Source: Artemisia argyi (Eukaryota > Streptophyta > Magnoliopsida > Asterales > Asteraceae). Taken from it: a stretch of 64,000 nt of DNA. The notes under the pieces are model-generated. The model ran no database searches and was not told the DNA's origin. It saw only the letters and a program-made list of their open reading frames with translations. Numbering within the stretch: the stretch's first letter is position 1; every line of letters starts with the position of its first letter. The stretch lies in NCBI GenBank assembly GCA_030686995.1, contig CM060695.1, positions 101,088,871 to 101,152,870 on the forward strand, written 5' to 3'. The translations under genes and the position numbers were made by a program. Positions 23,897-36,734 of the stretch are shown here, piece after piece.

Positions 23897-24428
23897 TGTT
23901 GAAGTTTTCTTTGAAAGGGATATATGTGTTTGTGTGTGTTATGTGGTATACAATAGAGAGGTATAAATAGGCTGGAGAGGTAGATGAACGGCCCCCAAGA
24001 CTTTTGGCGGGAAAAGGGATCGACCAAAGGCACCTAAATCATACTGTGAATTGAAGATATTTTAAAACTGTTCCTAAAGCTAAGGAATTGAGTGTGGTAC
24101 ACAAAAGTCTCCACTTTCCTTTTACCAAGTCTTGACTTACCAAGTACAATGAGTTGATGCAACAACTACTTGTATCTCATGCTTTATGAATAATAAACTT
24201 CCAAACTCAATATTTCCAACAATGATTTGGGATCGGGTTTTGACCCGAGGGAATAAATGTTTGACCGTGACTCGAAAAGAAATAGAAACTAGTTTGTTGC
24301 GACTTGATATTGAATCGACTTGGACAACATAAAAGAAAGAGATAAAAACAATCATTAAATTATAAGTTGTAAAGACATTTGTTATTAAATTTGGTTAATA
24401 AAGAAGTAAGGAAAATAGAAATGTATGT

Positions 24429-24477
24429 GTCACATTGTGAAATATTTATGTGACTATTATTTATAGCAAAATGTGAA
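24429..24477 (+). repeat. 49-bp direct repeat, right copy
   Basis: Matches 16558-16606 with a single C/T difference. Marks the right border of the 7.8-kb block in CACTA-1. Confidence 0.9.
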
Positions 24478-24786
24478 TTAGACTTAGAACTGCTAAGTAT
24501 AATTAGATGTTGTGATCATTGTGCATATGTTATGGCTTGTGTTTTCTCTGTTTCTAGACTAACATTTTGCAAGAAAGGCAAAGAAAAAGCTGTTTGGATT
24601 GGAATTTGGGTGAATGCTAGTAACTCAGAACTTAATGTTGTTTGGCATAACTTAATGCTGCTATGCATAAACTAATGGAAGCAAAAAAGCTAGGCAATTT
24701 TGGGATGTGTATGTTGGTAACCCAAACGTTTAGCATTTATTACCCAAACACGCCTAAAACACATTTCCATATGTAATTACCCCGCC

Positions 24787-24795
24787 TATTTATAT
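24787..24795 (+). promoter_or_regulatory. Candidate TATA box of gene B
   Basis: TATTTATAT, 77 bases upstream of the gene B ATG. The spacing suits a transcription start near 24820. Confidence 0.5.
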
Positions 24796-24929
24796 GATAT
24801 AACCCAAGTAACTTCCACATTCATCCATTAACAAAAACACTAAAATAGAAGGTGTATCAAAAGGTGTAAGAATGTCTCGATTTGTGCTTCTTCAGGAACT
24901 AGAAACGTCTGCTAACTCAACTGAGTTAC

Positions 24930-27900
24930 TGATGAGTGTGTAAATACTCATCATTTTTGTCTTATATGAACTGCCAAAACATCCAAAAACACCCAAATAC
25001 GCATCAAAATACACAAATTATCCCAAAAGTGTGTTTTATATGTTTTAGATGCAAAATGTTTAAAAACAAATGAAAAACGAACAAAGTTTGCACAATTGAC
25101 AGTTTCAGTCCCTCAAGTTTCAAATATTGACAAAACTAGTCTCTGGAAGTTTAAAACGAAAGAAAAGTCAACCCAAGGCATGGAAAAGTCAAAAATTATG
25201 AAAAATGATCCTTGGGTAAAAACTTTGAGAAAATTACACAATTGGTCCATCAAAATCCAAAATTGGCATAAAAGGTCCCTGGAGTTTCAGTATTTGGCAG
25301 ATTTGGTCCCTGGTGGGGTAAATTTTGAAAGAAAAATCATTTTTATCTTTGGAAAAGCAAAATGTGTCAAAAATGGTCCTTGGGGAAAATATTTGTGGAA
25401 ATTACATGTTTGGTCCCCAAAGTTTGGCAACTTGTCACATTTGGTCCCCGGGAATTTTAAAAAAGTGGAAAATAAAATCCAAAGACCCTTGTATCATTGA
25501 AGTATGGCAAGAATGACCTTTGGAATTATAATTTGGAAAAAGGCAGGTTCAGCCCCTCAGGTTTCAGCAAATTACAAAAGTAGTCCTTGTGTTTTTCTTG
25601 CAAAATAAATAAACAAACAAACAAACCAAACCACCCTTTGTCTGATCCACAAACAGCCCACCCAAACCCACCTTATCACTCCTTGGGCCCAACCCTTTCT
25701 CAGCCTAATCCAAATCAAACACCCCGTTTATTATAAACACCAGGGTCAACTGAAGTCAAACCCACCCTTCTTCCCCTTTACCTCCAAAACCACACCCACA
25801 AAACCAAACCTGGTTTCCCCCCCCCCTTGCACCACTTGTACCCTGCACCACCACCCTTATCCTATCCCTTCACTCACCCCAAGAACCCATCACATCTCAC
25901 CCCCCCCCCCCCTTATGGTCTACCTCAGTCCCCAATTGGTTTAATATGGTTTCCCGCCAAAAATGATTGAACGGCCAAGATCATTCTTCTCTCATCTAAA
26001 GGTCCAGAAACAAAGTGGGAAAGTGCCAAAGCCCCATTTGGAAGCTTATAAATGAAGAAGAAAAGCTGAGAGAAGGGCAGTTAGTTAATAAGTAGTAGTA
26101 GTTTATTTTTGTCATGTCGTTTTTAGTATAATTTAAATTTGAGTTGTAATCTTTAGTTAACTAATATTGTAAACAGTTTATCTATTATAATAAAAACTTT
26201 GTTTAAACTTAATTCCATGTTCCTGGTTCAAATCTCAATTCCAATAGAAAGTCAATGAAAGTCAAATCATGGTGAACTAAGCTTGAGCTCATCCAGGGAT
26301 TTATTTAGCTTAAATTTTCAAGGTACTTGTATTCTTAGTTTAATTTCAAGCATTGTAATTCACTCTTATTTTAATTTCAGTCTTTATTTAAGAAATTTTC
26401 CAATTCACTGTTACAGCTTATGCACTGCTTGTTGTGTTTCCATATGTTTTCTTTTCTTGTCTTCATGCTTATTTAAATGTTCCAAACTCAGTGTGATAAG
26501 TCTGAATTGGAAATTGTTTAATTTGCTTTAAAAGAAAACCAAGAGAAGTTAAAACAGTTAACCTAGGAGGTAGATTATTAGGTGTTTATTTCATCTCTGG
26601 AAGTTGCTTATTAGGTGATAAACAAGTTAGATTTAAAGTTCTGAATCAGAATCATAGCTTAAAACAGTAAGTTGTAGTTTAAATTTGCTAATCCAGTTTG
26701 AAAAGTAGTGTTTGGGATAAGGTGATACCCTGCTTTCCAGGGTATGTTTGTTGTTGATTCCTGTTTACCTAAGTCTCAATAGGTATAAATAACTTAGGCA
26801 TAGCACAAATCAAGAGTTCTTTTTATAAAAAAGTCAATTTCCTTTTCAAATTCTTGTAGCAGCTCAACTGTTGAAGTTTTAGGAAATCAGTGTCCTTGTT
26901 TAATCTCAAAACATTGTTAGATTGCTCATATTACTTTCATCTAGGAATATTAGATCAATATAAATCATATATGCTCAGCCCAGTCTCACAAAAGTCAAAT
27001 GAATGCAAAATCTTAAAAGTCAAATGTCAAGAAACAGTTGAAAACCCATTTCTTGGGTGATTTATTTAGAATTTTGTGGTTTGAATCAAAGCTTGAAATT
27101 TGTTCCCAATAGTAGTCTATCAGCTAGTTTTCATGTTCCCATGGTCCTTTGATTTTTGGGATTTTTCTAGTGTGCCTCAGCTAGGTCCAAAGTAGGCGGC
27201 AGGGCAGCTATCTGCTCTGTGCAGCAGTACACCACCATACTACCACCACTTTTGTGGTGGTTTGTGGTCACCACAGTCGGCCCCACACCCTATACTTTGG
27301 TTCTCCCAACCCCCCTCCTACTATAGAACAACCATTGACCATTTCCTTGACCCCAAGACTTATGGACCCCACCTAGTTTTGCCTCTCATATCTGTCCCAT
27401 TTCTGAGTGGGTTCTCATGTTCCAAAGTGCTTAATTCATTCTTTCTAGCTTATCAATGGTAGTTTCTTATTGTTTCTAGCTTATTTTAGTGTGAGTAACC
27501 TATGTGTACCTATTTTTACCATTTTGGACCCCACCTATAGTCCTGAGTGCTTATTTCTCATGTAGGTCAAACAAAGTCAAACTGATTTGGTCTAGGGGGT
27601 GCACAGTGCTTAATTTTGAGCTACAAATAAGTTGTTTTCACAAAAAGTTTTTATTTTTAGGTATAAAACTAGTTTGTAAAAGAAAAACCAAGAAAAATCA
27701 AATTTAAAATAAGTGATAGTTTCTATTTAATTCAACTTAATTTTAATTTTCATTTTTAGATTTTAATTAAGTACTTAGTGTTTTTATATTTTTATTAATT
27801 ACCTTATATAGTAAAGTAATTTTGGTAAAATTTTCAGATTTTTATATTACCATTTAGTATTTATTAGATTTAATTTTAGTTTTCTTTATTATTAATTAAT

Positions 27901-28841
27901 ATTAAGTATTAAATAGTTTATTTAGTTTTTATAAAGTAAAACTTAGTTTTTAAATTTTTCCTAGCTCTAATATAGTTTAATAGACTTTTAGAAAATATAA
28001 TTTTTAATTCTACTGTTCATTTTCCATTTTTCTTATTTAATTTGTTTAAATTAGAATTAAAGTAATTAAAAGGTAAATAATTAGTGGATTAATCTTAAAA
28101 CTTAATTTTTAGAGTTTTTATAATTTTGTAGGATTCCAGTGATGGTTAAGTAATTTTATATATTTTCTTGTAATTTTCTAAGTTAATTTAGTATTAATAT
28201 TAATTAAAAGTAGTTTAATTAGTTTAATTAAGTTAAATAGTTTTCAATTTATAAAAAACCCATAAAAAGACAAAAATATTTATTTTCATTTTTTATACTT
28301 TCTTCAAGTTCTAATTTAGGTTTAGAAAATATTTTTGCAAAGTTTTAGTTTAATTTGTAATAGTTATAATTTTTAGTTAATTTAAATTAGACTTTAATTT
28401 AGTTTTTAAATAGTTTTATTAATTAAATAATATTTAAATAGTATTTTAATCATTTTTATAATTTCATTTTTCATTTTTAATTTTAAGTTTTAAAAAGTGT
28501 CAACAGCACCCCCTGTAGTTTGTTAAATACCAAAACCCACTTTTTCAGCCCGATTGCGTAAATCTGAATTGTGAATACGTGTATATATCTGTTATCTGAT
28601 TTTTGTGAATATTATATCTGTATACAAATACCAAAATAACAGTAGCAATATCAATTCCACATCATCTGGCTACTGTCCTCAGTGCCACTTTCTCAAAAAC
28701 GATTTCATACGACACCATTTCAATCTCGCTGGGACTTTAACGACCCAGGAATACACTATACTATCACCGGAGTATTGATTCTAGGCTGTCTTTGACTTGT
28801 TGACCTTGGTCAATAATAATCTGACGGTTCAGAACCAATCA
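24930..28841 (+). repeat. Gypsy element 5' LTR, 3912 bp
   Basis: Runs from TGATGAGTGTGTAAATACTC to GACGGTTCAGAACCAATCA. The first 25 bases contain GATGAGTG...ACTCATC, an internal inverted repeat. A TATAAAT box is at 26047-26053. The 27.7-28.5 kb part is about 85% A/T. Short ORFs inside (for example 25096-25500) recur in the other LTR and are not genes. Confidence 0.95.
26047..26053 (+). promoter_or_regulatory. TATA box in gypsy 5' LTR
   Basis: TATAAAT followed by a purine-rich stretch; the same motif is at 33942-33948 in the 3' LTR. It would start the genomic RNA about 1.1 kb into the LTR. Confidence 0.5.
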
Positions 28842-28844
28842 AAA

Positions 28845-28864
28845 TTTGGCGCCGCTGCCGGGGA
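28845..28864 (+). promoter_or_regulatory. Gypsy primer-binding site
   Basis: TTTGGCGCCGCTGCCGGGGA begins three bases after the LTR. It is the form seen in Athila-type elements, which pair with a tRNA 3' end. Confidence 0.85.
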
Positions 28865-29565
28865 GGTTGTTGCGTGTTTTATAAAATCGTTTTAAGTTTA
28901 GTGGTTTTCAAAACCCTCCCTGTACAAATTTCACACAAATTTGTAAAAAGTTTTTGTAAAAATATAATCATATCAAAAAACGTTCATTAACACTTCTCCT
29001 GAAGTGTTGAAAAACACCAAAAAAAAAATTAAAAACATCAAAAACAAACTGTGAAGTTAAATTACTTCGTTTTCTTTAAAGATTACAACCTGAAACAGTT
29101 GGTTTAAGGTAAGTTCTGACATTAAATTGCGAACTGAAGAGGAATCCATTCTTTCCTCCCGCCAGCCTGCGAGTAATCTTAAAAGAACGATTTCGTTTAA
29201 CGAATCAGTTCCAAAAATATTTCCAAGTTTTCTGCACACACACCCATAAACCTAAAGCAGTTTTTCAAATTAATTAATAAACCCATAATAAGTTCCCAAA
29301 CTTAAGATTAAAACTTGCCTTTATATCCCTGTGAGTGGTGTACCTTTTTCAAAGAAGCCATTCACTTGTGATTTCTGGTTTAAGTTCACTGTGGTTTTGC
29401 CTCAAATTTGTTTTGAAAAATTGTTTTTGGTGCATGTGCACTAAACATGTTTCCCGAAAATACCAAAAATATTCACCTTTACCCTCTCACCTCTTTGATT
29501 CTTCATCCCTTTACCCTCTATCCTTTTGATTCTCACTTCTTCCACTTATCCCGTAATTGATTCTA
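28865..29565 (+). other. Gypsy element leader, no coding content
   Basis: About 700 bases between the PBS and the first ATG of the gag-like frame. I see only short unsupported ORFs. Confidence 0.6.
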
Positions 29566-32043
29566 ATGACAGCTCTCGATGACGATTTCTTTGAACAAAG
29601 GGCCTATGAGAGCAACATTGAAAAACTTATGGCCTTGTCAAAGATATCGAGATGTCGTGTTGATTGCGATGGACCATCGATTCCTATTCCCTCTCCAGTG
29701 AGGGAAAGGGATCATGAAACCGGGATGACAAAGGACCCAGTACTTTCCCCTAAGCTCACAATTGCTCCTAAATTGTCAAGAATTGATCCTAACCTTTCAC
29801 AGTTTACGGTTAAAAGTTTGTCAAGCAAACGTACAGAGCTTAGGGCAGTGACTGAAAAGAACGACTTACCCAATCTTCACGTTTATCAAAAACAAAAACC
29901 CGAGACTATAACGGAAGTGGTGGAAATTGCTAGCTCTAAGAGCACACCACTTGTCCCACCTCCGGCTTTTATTCCTTGTGTTGGTTGTGGTGAGCCGCTT
30001 TTCGGTTTTCCATGTCGTTGGTGTACATGTGTACAATGTGGTAACGATATTCGAGACGGGAGTTGTTTGTTTTGTGGATCGAGTAATTCATTTGCTTATG
30101 ATCCTAATCAAAACTCATTCAACAACTCCTCAAATTTTTCCAACTACCCATCACATTCATACGAGCAAGAATCATATTATCCTAATCTCAATAATGCTTC
30201 GTATAAAAATACACCAAACCAGACTCAACAGTTTTACTGTTGTGAGTATTGTGGAGGCCCTCACTACAGCTCTGATTGTCAAATTAGGGATCAGTTTGTC
30301 TATGAACAGGTTCCTTGTAACAATCATGAATTTGGTTTTGACCAGCCCTCACAATACACAAACCCTCAACCACCACCTCAGGACGAGTTAGCTAGAGCTG
30401 AATTGATTACTAAAATAATTATGAATCAAACTCAATTCAACAAGAATATTCAAGATAGTATAAACTGTCTTAAGGATTTGATTCTTAGAAAACAAAAGCC
30501 TCCTGTTAACTCATTTTATTTTGAGGATGAAAATGATGAGGATGAGCCATTTCAAGAGGTAAAACCTAAGAAAACTTCAGATATCTTGCCAATGGGGGAC
30601 AAGGAAGTCAAAAGCAATCCTCTTGAGGAGATTGATAACCTTGTTCCAATCCCAAAGGTATCTGAGAAACCTCTTGAAACTGCTTCAGTAGAAATACAGG
30701 GAGAAAAGAATATGATTAAATCACTAGCAGTAGAAATCATGGAACTTGTAGAAACCATGACTGCTAGTCCTTCTCAACTCCCTTAGTCTGCTGTTATCAC
30801 ACCCGAAGTTCACACTCACTCTCTAATCATGGGGGATGAGCATCTTAGCACTGTTCCTAATAAGGAATCGGACAAATTAATAAAGTCTAGTGCTGAGATC
30901 CTTGTCCCAATCCCAAGAGAGTCACAGGGAATTTTGGATCATGTGTGTGATCTACCTTCTCACCCTGAAAATCCAAAAGATCATTTTGAGACTTTCTCCG
31001 ATTTTAATGATGATTGTTTATCTTATGGAGAAGTTGAGTATGAAGAGGCACCACTGCCTCATTCGGATGTTGACCCTCTTATTGAGGAGTTCACAAACGA
31101 ACTTACTCATATCAATCCACTTCCTTTGGGAAATGATGATGGTCTCCTTGATCTTGAAACCGATGTGGGAGAAACTGAAAATCTTTTAAACTCTAATCCC
31201 AACATCGAGCTTAGTACTTCACATGCTGATGAAAACTCTTTATCTTCTGGAGACATCAGTCATATGGAAGAATTACCTTCTCAGCTAGTTAGCTTAGAAG
31301 AAGAGAATGATGAGATTGACAATGAAATCAAAGATGAAGCACTTCGTGCTACATTAGTGAAAGTCAATCTCCTCATTTCTAAAATCGAGGCTTTCAAAGA
31401 GAAACCTATTTCATCTCCTATCCCCATAAAGGATAGTGACATTCTCTCCGATGACCCTATACCGGAATTTGAAGCCTTTACTTTTGATCCTATGGGAGAG
31501 AAGATTAGTGGCAGTACCACTTCTCATTCTCATAATTCTCTCCCCGATTATGAATCATTTACCTTCGATGAGTTCTCTTGTGAACTCACGCACATCAATC
31601 CCGAATATGATTCATTCACATTTGATGAGTTCTCCTGTGAACTCACTCATATCATGACTCCTCCGAAGTATGATGACCCGGGGGGAGATGCACTCAATCA
31701 TGAGAATATGCAAATTCCCACCCACCCTCCCGGGATGTTTTCGAGCTTACCCTTTGAAATCCAAAATCAGGCTAATGAGCCTGCCTTCGAGGAAGAAGAT
31801 CTTATCATGATTTTCATCATGGTTTTCTTCCTTTTCTTCACCTATAAGGTGACTTCTCCTGTTCTTCACTCCTTCGGGAGTGAGGACACTATATTTGATC
31901 CCGGCATTTTCATGTATCATTATCTTGAGCCAGGATTATGTCTCATCAGTGTGGAACTTTCACGTGCTTCAAATGTTTATCCAAACATCTTGAATGAAAG
32001 TCCGATGGAGATTGTTTCTTCCACATTCCCAAAGGACAAATGA
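29566..32043 (+). pseudogene. Gag-like protein of the gypsy element, one frame with a single TAG
   Basis: The ATG at 29566 starts MTALDDDFFEQRAYESNIEK. A cysteine-rich cluster begins near residue 138 (CVGCGEPLFGFPCRWCTC, then CGNDIRDGSCLFCG) and an Athila-type zinc knuckle CEYCGGPHYSSDC is at residues 226-238, which suits RNA binding. TAG at 30784-30786 ends 406 codons. The same frame then continues for 14 codons to an ATG at 30829 and 404 more codons to TGA at 32041. This second part is acidic, has twice-repeated SFTFDEFSCELTHI, one hydrophobic segment (its residues about 325-341, IMIFIMVFFLFFTY) and the tail NVYPNILNESPMEI. The split could be a CAG-to-TAG mutation or a readthrough stop. Function of the second part is unknown. 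Confidence 0.85.
30784..30786 (+). other. In-frame amber codon dividing the gag-like frame
   Basis: CTC CCT TAG TCT GCT: the only stop in 826 codons, with no frame change on either side. Confidence 0.9.
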
Positions 32044-32373
32044 ATTCGGGGTCGAGTCAAGCTAGCGACTCGGTAAACAAAAACAGTAGCATGCTTATAG
32101 GGTTTTCACCCTCAGTGTGGGGGAGTCCCCCATGCTATGATTACAAAAGTGAAAAACAAAATTGTGTTTCCACATTTAGCTTGTAATGTTACCCTTTTAC
32201 GTTCAAAGAGTCGGCATAATAGCCGGGATTTTGAATATTGAGGACAATATTCATGCTAAGTGTGGGGGGGTATTCGCTATTCTAGCGAATTTTATCACAT
32301 TTTACTATCTTATACCCCCGTTTTTGACCAAAAATTTTCAAAAATTTTTCACTAAAGTTCAAAATTTTTTGTG

Positions 32374-32814
32374 GTAATCAGTCCGCCAAAGTCTAAATGA
32401 CAAAGGGATTGGCTAGTCCAGGAGCAAACGGCTCTTGGTAAAGACATCTCAAATCCGTTGATGGCTTGCAATTTGCTAAAAATTGTATGGTTCCTCAACT
32501 CCCCAAAAACAAATGAGTTGGCTAGCCCGCAAGATTATGGCTTGTGGTAAAGGCCGTGGAAAATCCATAATTGGTAATCAGCTCACCAAGATGTTGACTT
32601 AGTCCATCAAGATGCTGGCTAGTCCAGAAGCAAACGGCTTTTGGTAAAGACTAATCAAATCCGTTGACAGCTGGTGGTTTGCTCAAAATCACACGGTTAT
32701 CAGGTGTGCCACAGTTCTTACACCTAGCTACTCCAGAAGTGATGGCTTTTGGTAAAGAGTTTAAAATCCATTAAGTTTTTCTCAAAAGATTGCTAGGGAC
32801 TAGCAATAGTTTAG
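32374..32814 (+). repeat. Degenerate tandem repeat of about 100 bp before the polypurine tract
   Basis: Four diverged copies (near 32410, 32518, 32617, 32720) share GGCTAGTCCAGAAGCAAACG, GGCT(C/T)TTGGTAAAGAC and AAATCCGTTGA. The block is untranslated and lies between the stop codon and the 3' LTR. Confidence 0.75.
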
Positions 32815-32824
32815 TGTGGGGGAT
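32815..32824 (+). promoter_or_regulatory. Gypsy polypurine tract
   Basis: GTGTGGGGGAT immediately before the 3' LTR; the plus-strand primer site. Similar GTGTGGGGG motifs occur at 32116 and 32261. Confidence 0.75.
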
Positions 32825-35800
32825 TGATAGTGTGTAAATACTCATCATTTTTGTCTTATATGAACTGCCAAAACATCCAAAAACACCCAAATACGCATCA
32901 AAATACACAAATTATCCCAAAAGTGTGTTTTATATGTTTTAGATGCAAAATGTTTAAAAATAAATGAAAAACGAACAAAGTTTGCACAATTGACAGTTTC
33001 AGTCCCTCAAGTTTCAAATATTGACAAAACTAGTCCCTGGAAGTTTAAAACGAAAGAAAAGTCAACCCAAGGCATGGAAAAGTCAAAAATTATGAAAAAT
33101 GATCCTTGGGTAAAAACTTTGAGAAAATTACACAATTGGTCCCTCAAAATCCAAAATTGGCATAAAAGGTCCCTGGAGTTTCAGTATTTGGCAGATTTGA
33201 TCCCTGGTGGGGTAAATTTTGAAAGAAAAATCATTTTTATCTTTGGAAAAGCAAAATGTGTCAAAAATGGTCCTTGGGGAAAATATTTGTGGAAATTAAA
33301 TGTTTGGTCCCCAAAGTTTGGCAACTTGTCACATTTGGTCCCCGGGAATTTTAAAAAAGTGGAAAATAAAATCCAAAGACCCTTGTATCATTGAAGTATG
33401 GCAAGAATGACCTTTGGAATTATAATTTGGAAAAAGGCAGGTTCAGCCGCTCATGTTTCAGCAAATTACAAAAGTAGTCCTTGTGTTTTTCTTGCAAAAT
33501 AAATAAACAAACAAACAAACCAAACCACCCTTTGTCTGATCCACAAACAGCCCACCCAAACCCACCTTATCACTCCTTGGGCCCAACCCTTTCTCAGCCT
33601 AATCCAAATCAAACACCCCGTTTATTATAAACACCAAGGTCAACTGAAGTCAAACCCACCCTTCTTCCCCTTTACCTCCAAAACCACACCCACAAAACCA
33701 GACCTGGTTTCCCCCCCCCCCCCTTGCACCACTTGCACCCTGCACCACCACCCTTATCCTATCCCTTCACTCACCCCAAGAACCCATCACATCTCACCCC
33801 CCCCCCCCTATGGTCTACCTCAGTCCCCGATTGGTTTAATATGGTTTCCCACCAAAAATGATTGAACGGCCAAGATCATTCTTCTCTCATCTAAAGGTCC
33901 AGAAACAAAGTGGGAAAGTGCCAAAGCCCCATTTGGAAGCTTATAAATGAAGAAGAAAAGCTGAGAGAAGGGCAGTTAGTTAATAAGTAGTAGTAGTTTA
34001 TTTTTGTCATGTCGTTTTTAGTATAATTTAAATTTGAGTTGTAATCTTTAGTTAACTAATATTGTAAACAGTTTATCTATTATAATAAAAACTTTGTTTA
34101 AACTTAATTCCATGTTCCTGGTTCAAATCTCAATTCCAGTAGAAAGTCAATGAAAGTCAAATCATGGTGAACTAAGCTTGAGCTCATCCAGGGATTTATT
34201 TAGCTTAAATTTTCAAGGTACTTGTATTCTTAGTTTAATTTCAAGCATTGTAATTCACTCTTATTTTAATTTCAGTCTTTATTTAAGAAATTTTCCAATT
34301 CACTGTTACAGCTTATGCACTGCTTGTTGTGTTTCCATATGTTTTCTTTTCTTGTCTTCATGCTTATTTAAATGTTCCAAACTCAGTGTGATAAGTCTGA
34401 ATTGGAAATTGTTTAATTTGCTTTAAAAGAAAACCAAGAGAAGTTAAAACAGTTAACCTAGGAGGTAGATTATTATGTGTTTATTTCATCTCTGGAAGTT
34501 GCTTATTAGGTGATAAACAAGTTAGATTTAAAGTTCTGAATCAGAATCATAGCTTAAAACAGTAAGTTGTAGTTTAAATTTGCAAATCCAGTTTGAAAAG
34601 TAGTGTTTGGGATAAGGTGATACCCTGCTTTCCAGGGTATGTTTGTTGTTGATTCTTGTTTACCTAAGTCTCAATAGGTATAAATAACTTAGGCATAGCA
34701 CAAATCAAGAGTTCTTTTTATAAAAAAGTCAATTTCCTTTTCAAATTCTTGTAGCAGCTCAACTGTTGAAGTTTTAGGAAATCAGTGTCCTTGTTTAGTC
34801 TCAAAACATTGTTAGATTGCTCATATTACTTTCATCTAGGAATATTAGATCAATATAAATCATATATGCTCAGCCCAATCTCACAAAAGTCAAATGAATG
34901 CAAAATCTTAAAAGTCAAATGTCAAGAAACAGTTGAAAACCCATTTCTTGGGTGATTTATTTAGAATTTTGTGGTTTGAATCAAAGCTTGAAATTTGTTC
35001 CCAATAGTAGTCTATCAGCTAGTTTTCATGTTCCCATGGTCCTTTGATTTTTGGGATTTTTCTAGTGTGCCTCAGCTAGGTCCAAAGTAGGCTGCAGGGC
35101 AGCTATCTGCTCTGTGCAGCAGTACACCACCACACCACCACCACTTTTGTGGTGGTTTGTGGTCACCACAGTCGGCCCCACACCCTATACTTTGGTTCTC
35201 CCAACCCCCCTCCTACCATAGAACAACCATTGACCATTTACTTGACCCCAAGACTTGTGGACCCCACCTAGTTTAGCCTCTCATATCTGTCCCATTTCTG
35301 AATGGGTTCTCATTTCCAAAGTGCTTAATTCATTCTTTCTAGCTTATCAGTGGAAGTTTCTTATTGTTTCTAGCTTATTTTAGGGTGAGTAACCTATGTG
35401 TACCTATTTTTACCATTGTGGACCCCACCTATAGTCCTGAGTGCTTATTTTTCATGTAGGTCAAACAAAGTCAAACTGATTTGGTCTAGGGGTGCACAGT
35501 GCTTAATTTTAAGCTACAAATAAGTTGTTTTCACAAAAAGTTTTTATTTTTAGGTATAAAACTAGTTTGTAAAAGAAAAACCAAGAAAAATCAAATTTAA
35601 AATAAGTGATAGTTTCTATTTAATTCAACTTAATTTTAATTTTCATTTTTAGATTTTAATTAAGTACTTAGTGTTTTTATATTTTTATTAATTACCTTAT
35701 ATAGTAAAGTAATTTTGGTAAAATTTTTAGATTTTTATATTACCATTTACTATTTATTAGATTTAATTTTAGTTTTCTTTATTATTAATTAATATTAAGT

Positions 35801-36734
35801 ATTAAATTGTTTATTTAGTTTTTATAAAGTAAAACTTAGTTTTTAAATTTTTCCTAGCTCTAATATAGTTTAATAGACTTTTAGAAAATATAATTTTTAA
35901 TTCTACTGTTCATTTTCCATTTTTCTTATTTAATTTGTTTAAATTAGAATTAAAGTAATTAAAAGGTAAATAATTAGTGGATTAATCTTAAAACTTAATT
36001 TTTAGAGTTTTTATAATTTTGTAGGATTCCAGTGATTGTTAAGTAATTTTATAAATTTTCTTGTAATTTTCTAAGTTAATTTAGTATTAATATTAATTAA
36101 AAGTAGTTTAATTAGTTTAATTAAGTTAAATAGTTTTCAATTTATAAAAAACCCATAAAAAGACAAAAATATTTATTTTCATTTTTTATACTTTCTTCAA
36201 GTTCTAATTTAGGTTTAGAAAATATTTTTGTAAAGTTTTAGTTTAATTTGTAATAGTTATAATTTTTAGTTAATTTAAATTAGACTTTAATTTAGTTTTT
36301 AAATAGTTTTATTAATTAAATAATATTTAAATAGTATTTTAATCATTTTTATAATTTCATTTTTCATTTTTAATTTTAAGTTTTAAAAAGTGTCAACAGC
36401 ACCCCCTGTAGTTTGTTAAATACCAAAACCCACTTTTTCAGCCCGATTGCGTAAATCTGAATTGTGAATACGTGTATATATCTGTTATCTGATTTTTGTG
36501 AATATTATATCTGTATACAAATACCAAAATAACAGTAGCAATATCAATTCCACATCATCTGGCTACTGTCCTCAGTGCCACTTTCTCAAAAACGATTTCA
36601 TACGACACCATTTCAATCTCACTGGGACTTTAACGACTCGGGAATACACTATACTATCACCGGAGTATTGATTCTAGGCTGTCTTTGACTTGTTGACCTT
36701 GGTCAATAATAATCTGACGGTTCAGAACCAATCA
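32825..36734 (+). repeat. Gypsy element 3' LTR, 3910 bp
   Basis: Nearly identical to 24930-28841. The first bases read TGATAGTGTG where the 5' LTR has TGATGAGTGTG, a small terminal change. Ends GAACCAATCA at 36734 followed by GTTAC. Confidence 0.95.

Larger units (their letters stand above)
24930..36734 (+). mobile_element. Complete 11.8-kb pol-less gypsy-type LTR element (LARD-like), TSD GTTAC
   Basis: Two LTRs of 3912 and 3910 bases flank a 4.0-kb interior with a tRNA-type primer-binding site, one long gag-like frame and a polypurine tract, but no protease, RT, RNase H or integrase. Direct repeats GTTAC lie at 24925-24929 and 36735-36739. In the first 1.05 kb I count about a dozen LTR substitutions, so roughly 1% divergence and a young insertion. 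Movement would need enzymes from an autonomous relative. The PBS and gag style are Athila-like. Confidence 0.95.

Noticed and set aside
25096..25500. 134-codon ORF, repeated at 32990-33394, and 82-codon ORFs at 26283 and 34178
   Set aside because: They lie inside the two LTRs and are identical only because the LTRs are; no recognisable protein, upstream of or around the LTR promoter.
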